From Candidatus Gastranaerophilales bacterium (GTDB lineage: Bacteria > Cyanobacteriota > Vampirovibrionia > Gastranaerophilales > Gastranaerophilaceae): 41,194 nucleotides of DNA. The first letter of the stretch is position 1. The stretch is not shown here. The stretch spans positions 1-41,194 of the forward strand of contig JAJPXE010000059.1 in assembly GCA_021205645.1 (NCBI GenBank), read 5' to 3'. Below: more notes on the stretch, generated by a model. The model ran no database searches, was not told the DNA's origin, and saw nothing but the letters and a program-made list of their open reading frames with translations.

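Noticed and set aside
3742-40197. Small plus-strand ORFs in another frame (3742-4053, 8830-9066, 10807-11004, 16468-16710, 19084-19443, 21724-21933, 22462-22686, 29791-29988, 31687-32115, 39988-40197)
   Set aside because: All are in the +1 frame relative to the giant CDS, have low-complexity translations and no domain-like features; out-of-frame readings of the repeats.
3579-41194. CRISPR array, tandem nucleotide repeat or phase-variable simple repeat explanation for the periodic signal
   Set aside because: Repeats are conserved at protein level in one frame but diverged at DNA level, with variable spacing; no constant direct repeats with unique spacers and no long homopolymer or short-unit tracts were seen.
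1-41194. tRNA, rRNA, IS element or prophage genes
   Set aside because: No tRNA-like cloverleaf, rRNA-like sequence, transposase or phage protein was recognised in the translations or intergenic sequence.

Overview
The window has two parts. (1) At 1-2489, on the minus strand, there are two housekeeping genes: the 5' end of coaD (phosphopantetheine adenylyltransferase, cut by the window edge) and a long, atypical phosphohexomutase (752 aa). (2) From 3579 to the window end, on the plus strand, there is one uninterrupted ORF that never meets a stop: 37,616 nt, at least 12,538 codons. It is absent from the supplied ORF track, presumably because it is open at the 3' edge. It begins with a Sec-type signal peptide and encodes a giant, Gly/Ser/Thr/Asn-rich, Cys-poor, probably beta-helical surface protein. 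By reading it I found (a) about 15 copies of a long module (~610-785 aa), each opening with DTLxxINxY...R.F.F...TYTLxDNxGxTAxGTxxIxG...ID...YSMFxLxN...LNISNVTIQNA and closing with ...YxIDIDxxxADTIxVxSGSSGxITIxxINFIN...xIQIL...W.Y.I...YxDFLGTKAI...DSIEIY; (b) islands of Pmp-type GGA[IV]Y/FxxN repeats, culminating in a dense 4.1-kb tract of about 45 copies (36.65-40.8 kb); (c) a recurrent 'cap' block (NAIF...LTL...) that ends each of the well-defined Pmp islands except the first-module one. The intergenic region (2490-3578) carries a GC-rich mosaic of inverted repeats and, nearer the giant gene, a good TTGACA-N17-TATAGA promoter. The taxon cannot be determined from sequence alone; an AT-rich host-associated lineage such as Gastranaerophilales/Melainabacteria or Elusimicrobia is a guess. 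All module boundaries were identified by eye.
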